A DNA stretch of 33,945 nucleotides from an uncultured Acetatifactor sp. (GCA_949840935.1 CATKXX010000031.1:1-33945); one strand, 5' to 3'; positions 24,166 to 33,130 are shown, numbered from the stretch's first letter. Numbers and translations are program-made. Notes: generated from the sequence alone by a model not told the origin.

Positions 24166-25131
24166 TCAGCCGGAGGCTGCTATTTTGCAGCTGTGACCGG
24201 GCTCGGCAGCAGTCCCGCGGCGGCAGGGGACTCTGGCGGCGGGCACAAATTCCGCAGCGCTGTCGGTGTGTACAGGCTGGTCGTCGAAGAAAATCTGGGC
24301 GCCAAAGGCCTTGAGAATCTCCTTTTTCTCCAGCCCTCCCAGAAAGAACACCTCGTCAACGCGGACATCCCAGGCTTTGATGGTTCTGAGAACCCTCTCA
24401 TGCGCAGGGGCTCTGCGGGCTGTCACAAGAGCTGTGCGTATGGGGCAGTCTTCGTCCTCAAACTCCCTCTGTAAACCGGAGAGCTTTTTTAAAAACTGTG
24501 CGAAAGGCCCCTCCCGCAGAGGCACCATGGCATTTGTACGCTCATTTTCCTCAAAGGCGCTCAGCCCCCTTTCACGAAAGATCCGTTCCGATTCTTCCGC
24601 GAACAGCACTGCGTCCCCGTCAAAGGCAATGCGGATCTGCGCCATTGCCGCAGGGATGCGGCATACCTGCGATACCGGATGCAGGTTGTATTCTGTGCAG
24701 ATGATTCCCGCGGCAATTCCATTGTCTATGGCGCATTGTACATCCTCCTCGCAGGCCGACAGGAACAAGTCTGTACGGAAGGCCGCCAGATATGGCGCCA
24801 GGGGAGCCCCGCTGGCCAGCACGAAGCGGCTGATGTCCAGCCCGTAATGGGCCACTGTGTTGAAGATCCGAAGCGCCGTGTCGGGACTGTTGTGGGACAT
24901 GATAATGACCTCCACCAGCCCGGCCTCAGGCTTCAGCTCATTCAGCCTCAGCAGCCCCCTGATCAGCTGAAAGCCCGGCCCCGGCTTTAAAATATCCTTC
25001 TCGTGCTCCGTCTGGTATTTGCGGTAAGCATCCAGCCCCTGTGTCTCAAATATTTCATTTTCTGTTGTCATATCAAAAAGGGCTCTGGATGAGACACCTA
25101 TCACCATCTTTTGATCCAGCTGATATGCCAT
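24166..25131 (-). CDS. Cytosolic 5'-nucleotidase, cN-I (NT5C1) family
   Basis: The 321-residue protein matches the cN-I family along most of its length. Examples are VSSRALFDMT (13-22), IIMSHNSPDTALRIFN, RIAFDGDAVLF (167-177), a Thr-Ala-Arg segment TARRAPAHERV, and FFLGGLEKK with a late IFFDDQ. Members hydrolyse nucleoside 5'-monophosphates in the cytoplasm. The last 30 residues (from about 290) depart from the family and end in DNA next to the tandem repeats, so the C-terminus may have been remodelled. The gene follows the DUF1653 gene by 27 bp, in one operon. Specificity for AMP, IMP or others cannot be read. Confidence 0.88.
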   Translation of the reverse strand: MAYQLDQKMVIGVSSRALFDMTTENEIFETQGLDAYRKYQTEHEKDILKPGPGFQLIRGLLRLNELKPEAGLVEVIIMSHNSPDTALRIFNTVAHYGLDISRFVLASGAPLAPYLAAFRTDLFLSACEEDVQCAIDNGIAAGIICTEYNLHPVSQVCRIPAAMAQIRIAFDGDAVLFAEESERIFRERGLSAFEENERTNAMVPLREGPFAQFLKKLSGLQREFEDEDCPIRTALVTARRAPAHERVLRTIKAWDVRVDEVFFLGGLEKKEILKAFGAQIFFDDQPVHTDSAAEFVPAARVPCRRGTAAEPGHSCKIAASG

Positions 25132-25158
25132 AATAACTCCCTTCCGGGTATTTCCGTA

Positions 25159-26028
25159 TCAGATTCTCCGGCGAAGGCGGTTGCATTCATACCTTTCCAT
25201 GGTCAGCAGGCAGGTTTTCAACGATTCGTAGCGTTCTTCGATATCGCCTTCCACAATCTCCAAGTCGCAGGCAATTGCCATCGTTGTGATCATATCGTCC
25301 GTAATGCGGTGGTGAAGACCCGCCAGGATATTCAGCCGCTGCTCATAGCTGTCGGCATCCAAAAATTCCAGCACCAGTGGATCGATATTAAGCTCCTCCG
25401 GCTCTCCGGCAGGCTCCTGCGAGAGATATCCAGGCTCCGTATACCCCTGGCAGGACGGCTTTGATTCTTCCCGGTTCCCCTGAGAAGGCAGTCCCGTCGC
25501 CTCACAATTCCTCTGAGCGGACAGCTCTATTGCCTCACGACTCGCCTGGGCGGGCACTTCTGTTGCCTCCCGGACTGCCTGGGCAGGCATTTCGATTACC
25601 CCGCGGGCTGCCTGGACAGGCACTTCTGTTGCCTCTCGAGCCGTCTGGGCGGGCACTTCTGTTGCCTCCCGGGCCGCCTGAGCGGGCATTTCGATTGCCC
25701 CGCAGCCCGCCTGGGCGGGCTGCACCGCTGACCCCGAAGCCAATACGCCGGATTCCCTGCTGTCCCTCCGAAGCTCTGCCTTCTGTCTCTCAGCCTCCGG
25801 CCCCTGCAGCTCAAACCGGAATTCCTGCGCGGCATCGGGATATTTTCCCCTGTCCACAGGACTGACAAACATAGCCAGAGGAAGCGCAAAGGTCTTGAAA
25901 TCACCGTACATCGCCTGGTAGACCACCAATGTCTCCCCCGTCTCCGTATGTTCCGCAATTGTCGTTATCTGATATAGATTCCCTTTAAAATGTTTATAAA
26001 TTTCATGTGGTTTGGGAATAAATGACAT
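25159..26028 (-). CDS. DUF1653 protein with repeat-rich linker
   Basis: The 289-residue protein begins with a DUF1653 domain (about 9-57: YKHFKGNLYQITTIAEHTET, then VVYQAMYGDFKTFALPLAMF), a small beta-rich fold of unknown role. Residues 104-191 are eight 11-residue repeats of the type PAQAAREATEV. The C-terminal 80 residues (about 212-289) form a helical acidic-then-basic domain that I do not recognise. AAAGGAG precedes the ATG, and a promoter lies at 26061-26089. It is first in an operon with the 5'-nucleotidase. Function unknown. Confidence 0.85.
   Translation of the reverse strand: MSFIPKPHEIYKHFKGNLYQITTIAEHTETGETLVVYQAMYGDFKTFALPLAMFVSPVDRGKYPDAAQEFRFELQGPEAERQKAELRRDSRESGVLASGSAVQPAQAGCGAIEMPAQAAREATEVPAQTAREATEVPVQAARGVIEMPAQAVREATEVPAQASREAIELSAQRNCEATGLPSQGNREESKPSCQGYTEPGYLSQEPAGEPEELNIDPLVLEFLDADSYEQRLNILAGLHHRITDDMITTMAIACDLEIVEGDIEERYESLKTCLLTMERYECNRLRRRI
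25456..25719 (-). repeat. Eight 33-bp units in the DUF1653 gene
   Basis: The unit encodes 11 residues, consensus PAQAxREATEV, with the last two copies decaying. The frame-preserving length and internal homogenisation suggest recent expansion. Confidence 0.85.
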
Positions 26029-26060
26029 TTAGAGGTCTCCTTTCAAATCAATCTATAGGA

Positions 26061-26089
26061 AGTATACCCCTATTTTCACAAAATGTCAT
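26061..26089 (-). promoter_or_regulatory. Promoter of the DUF1653 - nucleotidase operon
   Basis: On the minus strand, -35 ATGACA (26084-26089), a 17-bp spacer and -10 TATACT (26061-26066), about 33 bp before the DUF1653 start codon. A perfect palindrome TATAGCGCTATA lies upstream at 26122-26133. Confidence 0.65.
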
Positions 26090-26212
26090 GTTATTCCAAT
26101 AATTCGTCCAAGTCCGTCTGATATAGCGCTATACTCCGCGCCTTCACCCCCGTCGGCTTTTCCCCTCACACATCTTGGGACTCAGGCCCGAAGGCATCCC
26201 GTCCCCGTCCCG

Positions 26213-26584
26213 CTACAGGTCAATGAAAACAACACAGCACTGATCCGAGAAAGCCATTTCCCGCAGGCTCCCTGCCAGCTGCTCCTGTTCCTCCCCGCTC
26301 AGGCCCGTTATCCTGTGGTGATGGATGCTTAAAGTATATTCCCTGCTGCCGTCCATATCCACCACACGCGTAAGCATGACACCGCTGTCCTCATAGCCTT
26401 TTTGCCCGAGATATTCCCTGACATCCTTTACCAGTTGTCCCTCCCGCTCAAGATAATATCTCTCCTGCTCCTCCCTGCTTAAGTCCTCCCTGCTCATCAC
26501 TGTCCCTGCACAGCAAAAGGCTGTAACAATGACCAGTATGACCGTTACAGCCCCGAATTTCAAACTGCCTGTCCTTTTCTCCAT
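26213..26584 (-). CDS. Small membrane-anchored protein of unknown function
   Basis: The 123-residue protein has one N-terminal membrane helix (about 9-29, GAVTVILVIVTAFCCAGTV) and an extracytoplasmic domain of about 90 residues rich in Glu/Arg, with a His-His-His stretch before RITGLSGEEQEQLAG. The frame is open to 26737, but the ATG at 26584 has GGAGG and begins the basic-hydrophobic signal-anchor pattern. A -10 TATAAT at 26621-26626 lacks a clear -35. I do not recognise the family. Confidence 0.65.
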   Translation of the reverse strand: MEKRTGSLKFGAVTVILVIVTAFCCAGTVMSREDLSREEQERYYLEREGQLVKDVREYLGQKGYEDSGVMLTRVVDMDGSREYTLSIHHHRITGLSGEEQEQLAGSLREMAFSDQCCVVFIDL

Positions 26585-26651
26585 TGTGTCGTCCTCCGTT
26601 TCAATGTTCTTGATACAGGCATTATACAAAATTTTATGTCCTATAAAAATC

Positions 26652-26828
26652 TCACAAAATATTTCCACCTGTGCGATTGCAATCCAATGACCTGTCCGCA
26701 TGCCATTTATGGCAATGCAGGCAGTAATCCCCTGCACATAAATCCGTTGTCAGGTACATTCCCTCCACATCACTGATGGAACGATACACATTCCCCGGCA
26801 GGTTGTAATTGCCGACCTCAACCTCTAC
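26652..26828 (-). pseudogene. Gene remnant, possibly SAF-domain protein
   Basis: On the minus strand a frame without a start reads VEVEVGNYNLPGNVYRSI and then SDVEGMYLTTDLCAGDYCL before a stop at 26652. The pattern V-x-Y-x-LP ... V-x-G-x-Y-x-x-x-D-L-x-x-GD resembles the SAF domain of CpaB-like pilus proteins. The upstream part is cut off exactly where the AT-rich GNAT region begins, near 26830. Identification is from pattern memory only. Confidence 0.35.
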
Positions 26829-27396
26829 CAGATTTAATCATTTGATAATGAAAATTAGTTTCTCCAGATTTCTCAAATCCTAATCTTTCGTATAAAGACC
26901 CAACTGGATTTTGTTTAAAATATTGTATTTCTATATCAGTATCGCTATATTTTTCTAATATATCTTTTAATATCTTAGTACCAATTCCTTTGCCTTGATA
27001 TTCAGAAACAATACATATATTTCCTGCTTCGTAATTGCCATTTTCTAATACTTCTCCATTATAAAAACCTATATCTTTATTATCATATTGTATTACGTAA
27101 GCATTTTCTCTTACTTGATTTATAAAATTTTTAAAATATTTTTGTTGGTCTTCTTCTACCCATGCACCCCAACATTCTTCCACATATTTTTTATATGCAT
27201 TCTTTTTAACTTGATAAACAAAATTATAATCATTATTAGTATATTTTCTTAATGTGATATGTTCAATCATCGGCTCATAGATAGCTGAATTATTATTTAT
27301 ACTTTCATTTACATTTATTTCATAATCTTTAACTATACAATGAGCGTTTTCGTCATCAAAAAATTCTCTTGCATTTACGCCACCTAAAGCTTCCAT
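26818..27396 (-). CDS. GNAT-family N-acetyltransferase, AT-rich
   Basis: The 192-residue protein carries an acetyl-CoA-binding motif A, VSEYQGKGIGTKIL (about 130-143), followed by the family-typical NPVGSLYERLGFEKSGE near the C-terminus. The substrate is unknown. AAGGAGG precedes the ATG. Residues 1-42 precede the usual GNAT start (MIEHITLRKY), so an N-terminal extension or a later start is possible. The gene is far more AT-rich than its neighbours and is flanked by gene remnants, which suggests acquisition. Its last codons (SGRG and stop) lie in GC-rich DNA of the neighbouring remnant, so the original end may be lost. Confidence 0.82.
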   Translation of the reverse strand: MEALGGVNAREFFDDENAHCIVKDYEINVNESINNNSAIYEPMIEHITLRKYTNNDYNFVYQVKKNAYKKYVEECWGAWVEEDQQKYFKNFINQVRENAYVIQYDNKDIGFYNGEVLENGNYEAGNICIVSEYQGKGIGTKILKDILEKYSDTDIEIQYFKQNPVGSLYERLGFEKSGETNFHYQMIKSGRG

Positions 27397-27843
27397 TGTT
27401 TACCTCCTTATTGAGATTTCTCCCTCAAATATTTACTTGCGACTGCATTATGTAATAAAACAACATGGTCTATATAACATTTATATTTTTAAATATCTTC
27501 CTTTATAAAATTTAAGCACATCAAGGCTCTTTATAAAGTAGTAAATTATATTGATTTTTTTAATAACTGCCTTAAAAATAAGGATTTTTCAAAGCTAGTT
27601 GACTTTTTTTACTTAAAATATACCATAATTTTAGCTGTTTCTCTACCTTCATTGCAGGAAATAACCTCACAAAATAATCCTCTTGATTCCGAACCATCGT
27701 CCAGTCCAAGAGGATATTCCTTTATTGGCCCTTTCCACCCATAACAGGTACATTCTGCTTTGCCATTTTCTCAATCTTCCAGCGCAGGTTTTCGGAAACC
27801 GGTAAATTCCTTAGTTGTGGTAGATAAAGCCTTTACTGGATTC
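27397..27843 (-). other. Degenerate region between GNAT and ABC genes
   Basis: 27397-27620 is AT-rich and holds no gene I can support beyond the GNAT leader. At 27609-27770 the minus strand has a 53-codon open stretch without a start codon, containing CTCYGWKGPIKEYPLGLDDG and SESRGLFCEVISC, which looks like the end of a broken gene. Upstream of it a second frame reads KIEKMAKQNVPVMGGKGQ and stops. These look like decayed coding remnants; I cannot name them. Confidence 0.45.
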
Positions 27844-29502
27844 TCACGCGGAACCCCTTTCACAAAGCTTCCCATCCTTCACTTCAAGCACGCGGCTGCA
27901 ACGCTTTACCACCTTGGGATCATGCGTCGCCACGATGCAGATCCGATCCCCGGAAACCTTATCCAGCGTATCCAGAAATATCTCGACGGATTCCGCATCC
28001 AGGTTGGCCGTAGGCTCGTCGAACAGCAGGATTTCCGCCCCCTGATACAGGGCCCTTGCGATGCCGATGCGCTGCTCCTGGCCGCTGGAAAGCGCCTGGC
28101 TTCCGTCTCCGATCACGGTGCTGTACCCCTCCTTCTGTTCCCCGATAAAGCGGTCGATATTGGCCATGGCGGCGCATCTTTCCATACGCGCCTCATCCGG
28201 TTCCTGAGCCATACAGATATTGGCTTCTATGGTATCCCTGTAGACCAGTCCCGCCGAAGGCACAAGCCCCACATAAGGGCGCACATCATTCCATTCAGAG
28301 CCGTCCTCAAAGACTGCCGAGACCGCCCCTTTTTCCGGCAGATACAGCCCGGAGATTACCTTTAAGAGCGTGCTCTTTCCGCCGCCGCTCTCCCCCACGA
28401 TCCCCGTGATCCCCATTTTCCCAAAATACGCGTCAATGCCTTCCAGCACGGGGGCATCCCCATAGCAGAAGGAAACGTCCCGGAGCCGCAGCATGCACGG
28501 CCCCTTTCCGGGCGCGGGAATCTGCTCCGGTTCCTCCGGCAGGGAATAGATGCGATCCAGTCTCTCAGCGGACACCATGGCCTGGCTCACATTGGAAATG
28601 ATATCACCGACCGCCGTAAAAGGCCAGATGATATAATTGCACAGCTGCACCACCGCAATCATGGCCCCCACCTCCAGCTCGCCCCGGGTCACAAAATACG
28701 CTCCGCCTCCCATTGCGATCAGGAACATGGCCGAGCCCAACACATTGTTGAGAAATGCCGACCCTCCCTCCGCCAGACCAAACCGGAGTGCGCTTTTAAC
28801 CTTCGCCTCCAGAAGCTTCTGCGACCTTGCCTCAATTTTTTCGCCCATAGCGCCGAGCTTAAACAGCTTGATCTTATCCAGCACATTCTGGAACCAGACT
28901 CTGATTTCCTCCTCATTCTCCTTATCCCTGCGTCCGGTTTTCTGTAGTATAGGAGAAAAAACAGCAATGCAGGCCATCAGTAAAGGGATACAGATTATCA
29001 AAAGCAGAGCCAGCTTCCAGTTGAGATACAGAAGATACGCCACCGCCAGCACGGCCGACAGTCCATTTCCCACAGTATCCTTTACCAGCGTAGGGATACA
29101 GCCGCAGACCTTCTCCACATCGGTTGTCAGGTTCGTCATATACTCCCCCACATGATGCTTCTCCAGCTCCTGCAGCCGGCTGCCGTACAGCCGCCCCATC
29201 AGCTCCTGCCGCAGCCACTGTGCCGACCTGTTACAGGATACCTGGCATGAGGCTGCCGTCAGCAGCCTCATGACGCCTTCCAGCACCAGGATCAGGCAGG
29301 CTGATACCAGATTTGCGGCCAGTACCGTGTGGGAAGCTCCCACGGCTATATCCACAAAATTCTTTAATATGCCGGCCATTATCATGTTTACCGCCGCCAG
29401 GGCTGCGCCCGCAAACGCCAGGCAGGCCAGGTAACGCCTGATGCCCCTGGTCCGTGCATAAATCCATCCAAACCCATATCTGCTCCCTGCTTTTCCTCTC
29501 AT
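27844..29502 (-). CDS. ABC transporter, fused membrane and ATPase domains (third of three)
   Basis: The 552-residue half-transporter has a six-helix exporter-type membrane domain (about 25-310) and a C-terminal ATPase. Walker A is GESGGGKST (370-378), signature LSSGQ (471-475, one change from LSGGQ), Walker B ILLFDE (491-496), and the switch His is H527. The Q-loop glutamine is replaced by serine (S416 in LVPSAG), which normally couples the ATPase to the membrane domain. The ribosome site (ATAGGT) is weak, so translation may be coupled to the gene 41 bp upstream. It probably pairs with one of the two upstream half-transporters. Cargo unknown. Confidence 0.88.
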   Translation of the reverse strand: MRGKAGSRYGFGWIYARTRGIRRYLACLAFAGAALAAVNMIMAGILKNFVDIAVGASHTVLAANLVSACLILVLEGVMRLLTAASCQVSCNRSAQWLRQELMGRLYGSRLQELEKHHVGEYMTNLTTDVEKVCGCIPTLVKDTVGNGLSAVLAVAYLLYLNWKLALLLIICIPLLMACIAVFSPILQKTGRRDKENEEEIRVWFQNVLDKIKLFKLGAMGEKIEARSQKLLEAKVKSALRFGLAEGGSAFLNNVLGSAMFLIAMGGGAYFVTRGELEVGAMIAVVQLCNYIIWPFTAVGDIISNVSQAMVSAERLDRIYSLPEEPEQIPAPGKGPCMLRLRDVSFCYGDAPVLEGIDAYFGKMGITGIVGESGGGKSTLLKVISGLYLPEKGAVSAVFEDGSEWNDVRPYVGLVPSAGLVYRDTIEANICMAQEPDEARMERCAAMANIDRFIGEQKEGYSTVIGDGSQALSSGQEQRIGIARALYQGAEILLFDEPTANLDAESVEIFLDTLDKVSGDRICIVATHDPKVVKRCSRVLEVKDGKLCERGSA

Positions 29503-29543
29503 ACCTATAGTTTACTCCATTTCTGTGTGGTCTTTTGCGCATA

Positions 29544-31310
29544 TCAAGTTTGTGGATGCCGCGAAAAAGTTATCTGCTTACACAGCCTTCTGTACTCCCC
29601 GCAGCTCTCCATCAGCTCCTGGTGAGTTCCCCGGCCTGCAATCTCCCCGTCCCTGAGACAAAAAATTATATCCGCGCTGCGGACGGTATTCAGCTTCTGG
29701 GCAATGATCAATATGGTATACCTGCCCCGGAGACTTTCCACCGCCGCCATGACCCTCTCCTCCGTCCCCGGATCCAGGGCCGATGTCACCTCGTCCAGCA
29801 GCAGGACAGGGGCCGCCTTTAGCAGACCTCTCGCCAGAGCCACTCTCTGTCTCTCTCCCCCGGAGAACAAGCTGCCGTTCTCACCGATTTCCGTGTCCAG
29901 GCCCTTTTCCAGGCGTTCCGTAAATTTATCCACCTGCGCCATCTCCGCCGCAGCCCTCACTTCCCCGTCGGAAGCGGCCTGCCTGCCGATCAGGATATTT
30001 TCCCGGACAGTGCCGTCGATCAGTCCCACATCCTGGGACACCAGGCTCATCATCCCATAGCGCTCCCCCTCCCCCAGGCTGCCCGAATCCCTTCCAAAGA
30101 ACGAAATCCTGCCCTGATAAGGGACGAAATTCTGAAGCGCTTTAAAGACAGTGCTCTTCCCGCAACCGCTTTCCCCCACAAACGCAACGCAGGCCCCTCG
30201 GGGGATTTCCAGGGAAATATCCTTCAAAATCTGCCTGCCCGAAAGCGTTACCTCCAGATGCTCCAGGCGCACGGCGCAGGCATCGTCCATTCTGTCGGAG
30301 AGGTCAGGGCTCCCGCCCGCATCGAAATTCCCCGAACAGGGACGCTCCTCAGAGGATGTCTGCGAGATTGCTGACTCTATGCGCTCCCTGCTGATCCTTG
30401 TTTTCTGCAGCTCAGTCACCGTGCCCGTGAGTGTGTTGATGAACCACAGAAGATTACCGGAAAGCTGTGTGATATACATCATGTCAGACAGCCCCATCCT
30501 CCCCTTCACTGTCAGGACTGCCCCAACCAGAAAGGGAACCGTCATGCTGGAAAAGGCCAGCAGATTTATGGCCAGCCCCTGTCGGAACCGGATCCTGACT
30601 TCCTCCGTCTGAGCCTCCAGGACGCCCTGTATGCTGCGCCCGATTCCCTCCAGATACCTTTTCTGGCACGAAAACACCCTGATCACCGCGCTTCCGGAAA
30701 TCGTGTCGGTAAATTCCGCCGTCAGCGCGTTCTCCACCCGCCTGACCTCTCTGATCTGCGCATGAAGCCTGGGCAGGAAATACAGGTTGATCAGAGCCGT
30801 CAAAGCCATGGATATCAGCACCACAGCCGCGATGACCGCGCTTTTCATAAGTACGGCTGCCAGACATACCGTACTTACCACGATGGGAGTCACAAAATTG
30901 CTGATCTGCGTCCCGAAAAAGCTTACGATATTCTCCACATCCGTTATCATGATTTCCTGAATCCCGGCGCTGTGCATGGAAAGGGGCTCCTGCCCGCCGC
31001 TTTTCTGATACAGGACAGCCTTTAACAGCTCCTGTTTCTGCCGCGTCCGGATCCCGCACTCCACCCTCGCCTTAAACACAGTGTCCACTGCGCAGCACAG
31101 CGCGGCTGCCAGTACGCCTGCAATATAGAGGAGGGCTCCCTTTCCCAGCATCCCCGGCTCCATATACTGCAGGCCCAGGATCATGACCGCATAACCCTCC
31201 GCGCTGGACAGTGTCCTGCACAGATATTGCAAAGGATTCATCAGAAGGTGAACCCCAAAGGCTCCTTTTACTCCCTGCACATTTTCCTTTATCCATTTCA
31301 AATGATTCAT
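29544..31310 (-). CDS. ABC transporter, fused membrane and ATPase domains (second of three)
   Basis: The 588-residue protein has exporter-type membrane helices (about 20-290) and an ATPase with Walker A GESGCGKST (379-387), Q426, signature FSGGE (482-486) and Walker B VLLLDE (502-507). The switch histidine is replaced by glutamine (Q538 in IIAQKL, normally AHRL), which usually lowers hydrolysis at that site. A 25-residue low-complexity linker precedes the ATPase (about 317-343). The start codon overlaps the preceding gene's stop by 4 bp (ATGA), so the two are translationally coupled and likely form a heterodimer. Confidence 0.9.
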   Translation of the reverse strand: MNHLKWIKENVQGVKGAFGVHLLMNPLQYLCRTLSSAEGYAVMILGLQYMEPGMLGKGALLYIAGVLAAALCCAVDTVFKARVECGIRTRQKQELLKAVLYQKSGGQEPLSMHSAGIQEIMITDVENIVSFFGTQISNFVTPIVVSTVCLAAVLMKSAVIAAVVLISMALTALINLYFLPRLHAQIREVRRVENALTAEFTDTISGSAVIRVFSCQKRYLEGIGRSIQGVLEAQTEEVRIRFRQGLAINLLAFSSMTVPFLVGAVLTVKGRMGLSDMMYITQLSGNLLWFINTLTGTVTELQKTRISRERIESAISQTSSEERPCSGNFDAGGSPDLSDRMDDACAVRLEHLEVTLSGRQILKDISLEIPRGACVAFVGESGCGKSTVFKALQNFVPYQGRISFFGRDSGSLGEGERYGMMSLVSQDVGLIDGTVRENILIGRQAASDGEVRAAAEMAQVDKFTERLEKGLDTEIGENGSLFSGGERQRVALARGLLKAAPVLLLDEVTSALDPGTEERVMAAVESLRGRYTILIIAQKLNTVRSADIIFCLRDGEIAGRGTHQELMESCGEYRRLCKQITFSRHPQT

Positions 31311-33064
31311 GACCGCACCTCGCTCACTCTCAGACTACCGTCCTGAAGGGAATAGACAGTCCCCAGCCTGCCGATGGAGGACGGCCTGTGAGATACCACG
31401 ATCAGTATGCCCTCCTTCATGATCTCCGTCAGCCGCTCCATCAGCTGCATTTCATGTACCGTGTCAAGACTGGCTGAGGGTTCATCCAGTATCAGGATTT
31501 CCGGCTTCCTTACCAGCGCCCTGGCAATACAGATCCGCTGTCTCTGTCCCCCTGAAAGGGACTGCCCCAGCTCGCTCAGGGCTGTGTCAAGGCCATCCGG
31601 CATCTTCTCAACATCCTCCCATACGCCCGCCGCCTCGCAGGCGCTTCTCAGCTCCTCATCGGAGGCGTCAGGCCTGCCCATCAGAAGGTTTTCCCTGACC
31701 GTGGTGGGAAACACATAATTATCCTGAAATACTACCGACATTTTCTCCCGGCAGGCGCTGCCCTCGTAACAGCTGCCCCCAGCGCAATATCTGACCGTCC
31801 CCTCCTTCGGCATATACAGCCCTGTCAGCAGTCCCAGAAGGGTGGATTTGCCGGAACCGCTCTCTCCCACAAAGCCCACAGAAGAACCTTTTTCTATATA
31901 CAAAGTAATCCCGCGAAGGACGTCCGGGCCATCCCCGTAGGAAAAGCTCACATTGCAGAGCAGCAGCCCGTCCGCTCCGTCTTCTGCGCCTGGAATTTCC
32001 GCTGCCTCCTCCGACCGCATTCCCGCTGCAATTCCCGCTGCCTCCGACCGCATCTCTGCTGCAATTCCCTCGGGCTCCTCCGGCATCTCCACTGCATTTC
32101 CCGCTGGCTCCTCCGGCATCTTTGCTGCAATTCCCTCAGGCTCCTCCTCCGGCTGTACGAGAAACTCGTTAAGCCGGCTCTGCGCGGCCTCACATCCCTT
32201 TTTCGCCACCCTGAGCTCCAGTATGCTCTGCAGAGACTGGACATTGCTGAAAATGTAAGCGAAGGCAAAGAATCCCCCAATTTCTATTTCCCCTCGGAAG
32301 ATCAGCGCCCCGCCCACAGCAAAGATTGCCAGATACGGCAGGCTTCCACAGATTCGATTGACCCCGCCTGCTGCCCCCCTGCGGACGCTTTCTCTCATGA
32401 CGGCCTGATTCTCCGCCCCGGCAGCCCCCGCGAAGCGCGCAAGCATGTATTCCTGCGCCGAAAAGGATTTCAGCATATTCCGATTGCGCAGCGCGTCAAG
32501 GAGGACGGATGCCGACGCCCCTTTTTTCTGCTGCACCTCATAAGCGTATTTTTTCAGGCCCCTGCCCGCAAGTGCGCCGGGCAGCAGCATGACCGGAAAG
32601 ACGCACAGGCTGATCAGCAAAAATTTCCAGCTGATCCTGACGCAGACCAGCAGCGCCGCCGCACCACCCGCAATCTGTCCGAAGGAATCCATGAACAGGG
32701 ACGCATACTGCCCTATGACATCTACGTCCGACAGGTACAGGGAATTCAGGTCGCCGCTGTCCCTCTCCTTCAGCCGCCGATACTCTGTCCTCACCGACTT
32801 GTCAAACAACTGCCGGCGAAGCTCTGTCACGATTCGTCTCCGTGTCATCTGCTTCACAAAACCTCCAAACGTGTTCGACAGATACTCCAGCGTGAGCATT
32901 ACGATCACCACTGCCAGATCCCTCCATATCCTGCCGCCCTGCACGCCCAATTCGCCTGCGATCCGTCCCAGATACCAGGTCTCACCAATTGTTGACAGGG
33001 CAGCCGTCACACTCAGAAGACATCCTATGGCAAGAGAGAAATTTTTCCTGTATTTGCTTTTCAT
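31307..33064 (-). CDS. ABC transporter, fused membrane and ATPase domains (first of three)
   Basis: The 585-residue half-transporter has an exporter-type membrane domain (about 10-290) and a fully canonical ATPase: Walker A GESGSGKST (400-408), Q447, signature LSGGQ (503-507), Walker B ILILDE (523-528) and H559. Between them lies an 11-residue tandem repeat linker (306-359). GGAGGGG precedes the start, and an extended -10 promoter lies at 33131-33139. It is translationally coupled to the second gene and may supply the active ATP site in a heterodimer. No peptidase, modification or precursor gene is adjacent, so the cargo stays open. Confidence 0.9.
   Translation of the reverse strand: MKSKYRKNFSLAIGCLLSVTAALSTIGETWYLGRIAGELGVQGGRIWRDLAVVIVMLTLEYLSNTFGGFVKQMTRRRIVTELRRQLFDKSVRTEYRRLKERDSGDLNSLYLSDVDVIGQYASLFMDSFGQIAGGAAALLVCVRISWKFLLISLCVFPVMLLPGALAGRGLKKYAYEVQQKKGASASVLLDALRNRNMLKSFSAQEYMLARFAGAAGAENQAVMRESVRRGAAGGVNRICGSLPYLAIFAVGGALIFRGEIEIGGFFAFAYIFSNVQSLQSILELRVAKKGCEAAQSRLNEFLVQPEEEPEGIAAKMPEEPAGNAVEMPEEPEGIAAEMRSEAAGIAAGMRSEEAAEIPGAEDGADGLLLCNVSFSYGDGPDVLRGITLYIEKGSSVGFVGESGSGKSTLLGLLTGLYMPKEGTVRYCAGGSCYEGSACREKMSVVFQDNYVFPTTVRENLLMGRPDASDEELRSACEAAGVWEDVEKMPDGLDTALSELGQSLSGGQRQRICIARALVRKPEILILDEPSASLDTVHEMQLMERLTEIMKEGILIVVSHRPSSIGRLGTVYSLQDGSLRVSEVRS
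32018..32149 (-). repeat. Four 33-bp units in the linker of the first ABC gene
   Basis: The units encode 11 residues each, EEEPEGIAAKM, PEEPAGNAVEM, PEEPEGIAAEM and RSEAAGIAAGM, between the membrane and ATPase domains (residues 306-349). A decaying fifth follows. Confidence 0.85.
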
Positions 33065-33130
33065 TGGCCCCTCCTTATAAGCTCAGGTCTCGCAGCCGCC
33101 GAAGACTCCCCGCGCCCGCTCTTTTACAGA

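Noticed and set aside
26585..26737. Extension of the small membrane protein
   Set aside because: It precedes a well-placed GGAGG and a typical signal-anchor start, and covers the probable promoter.
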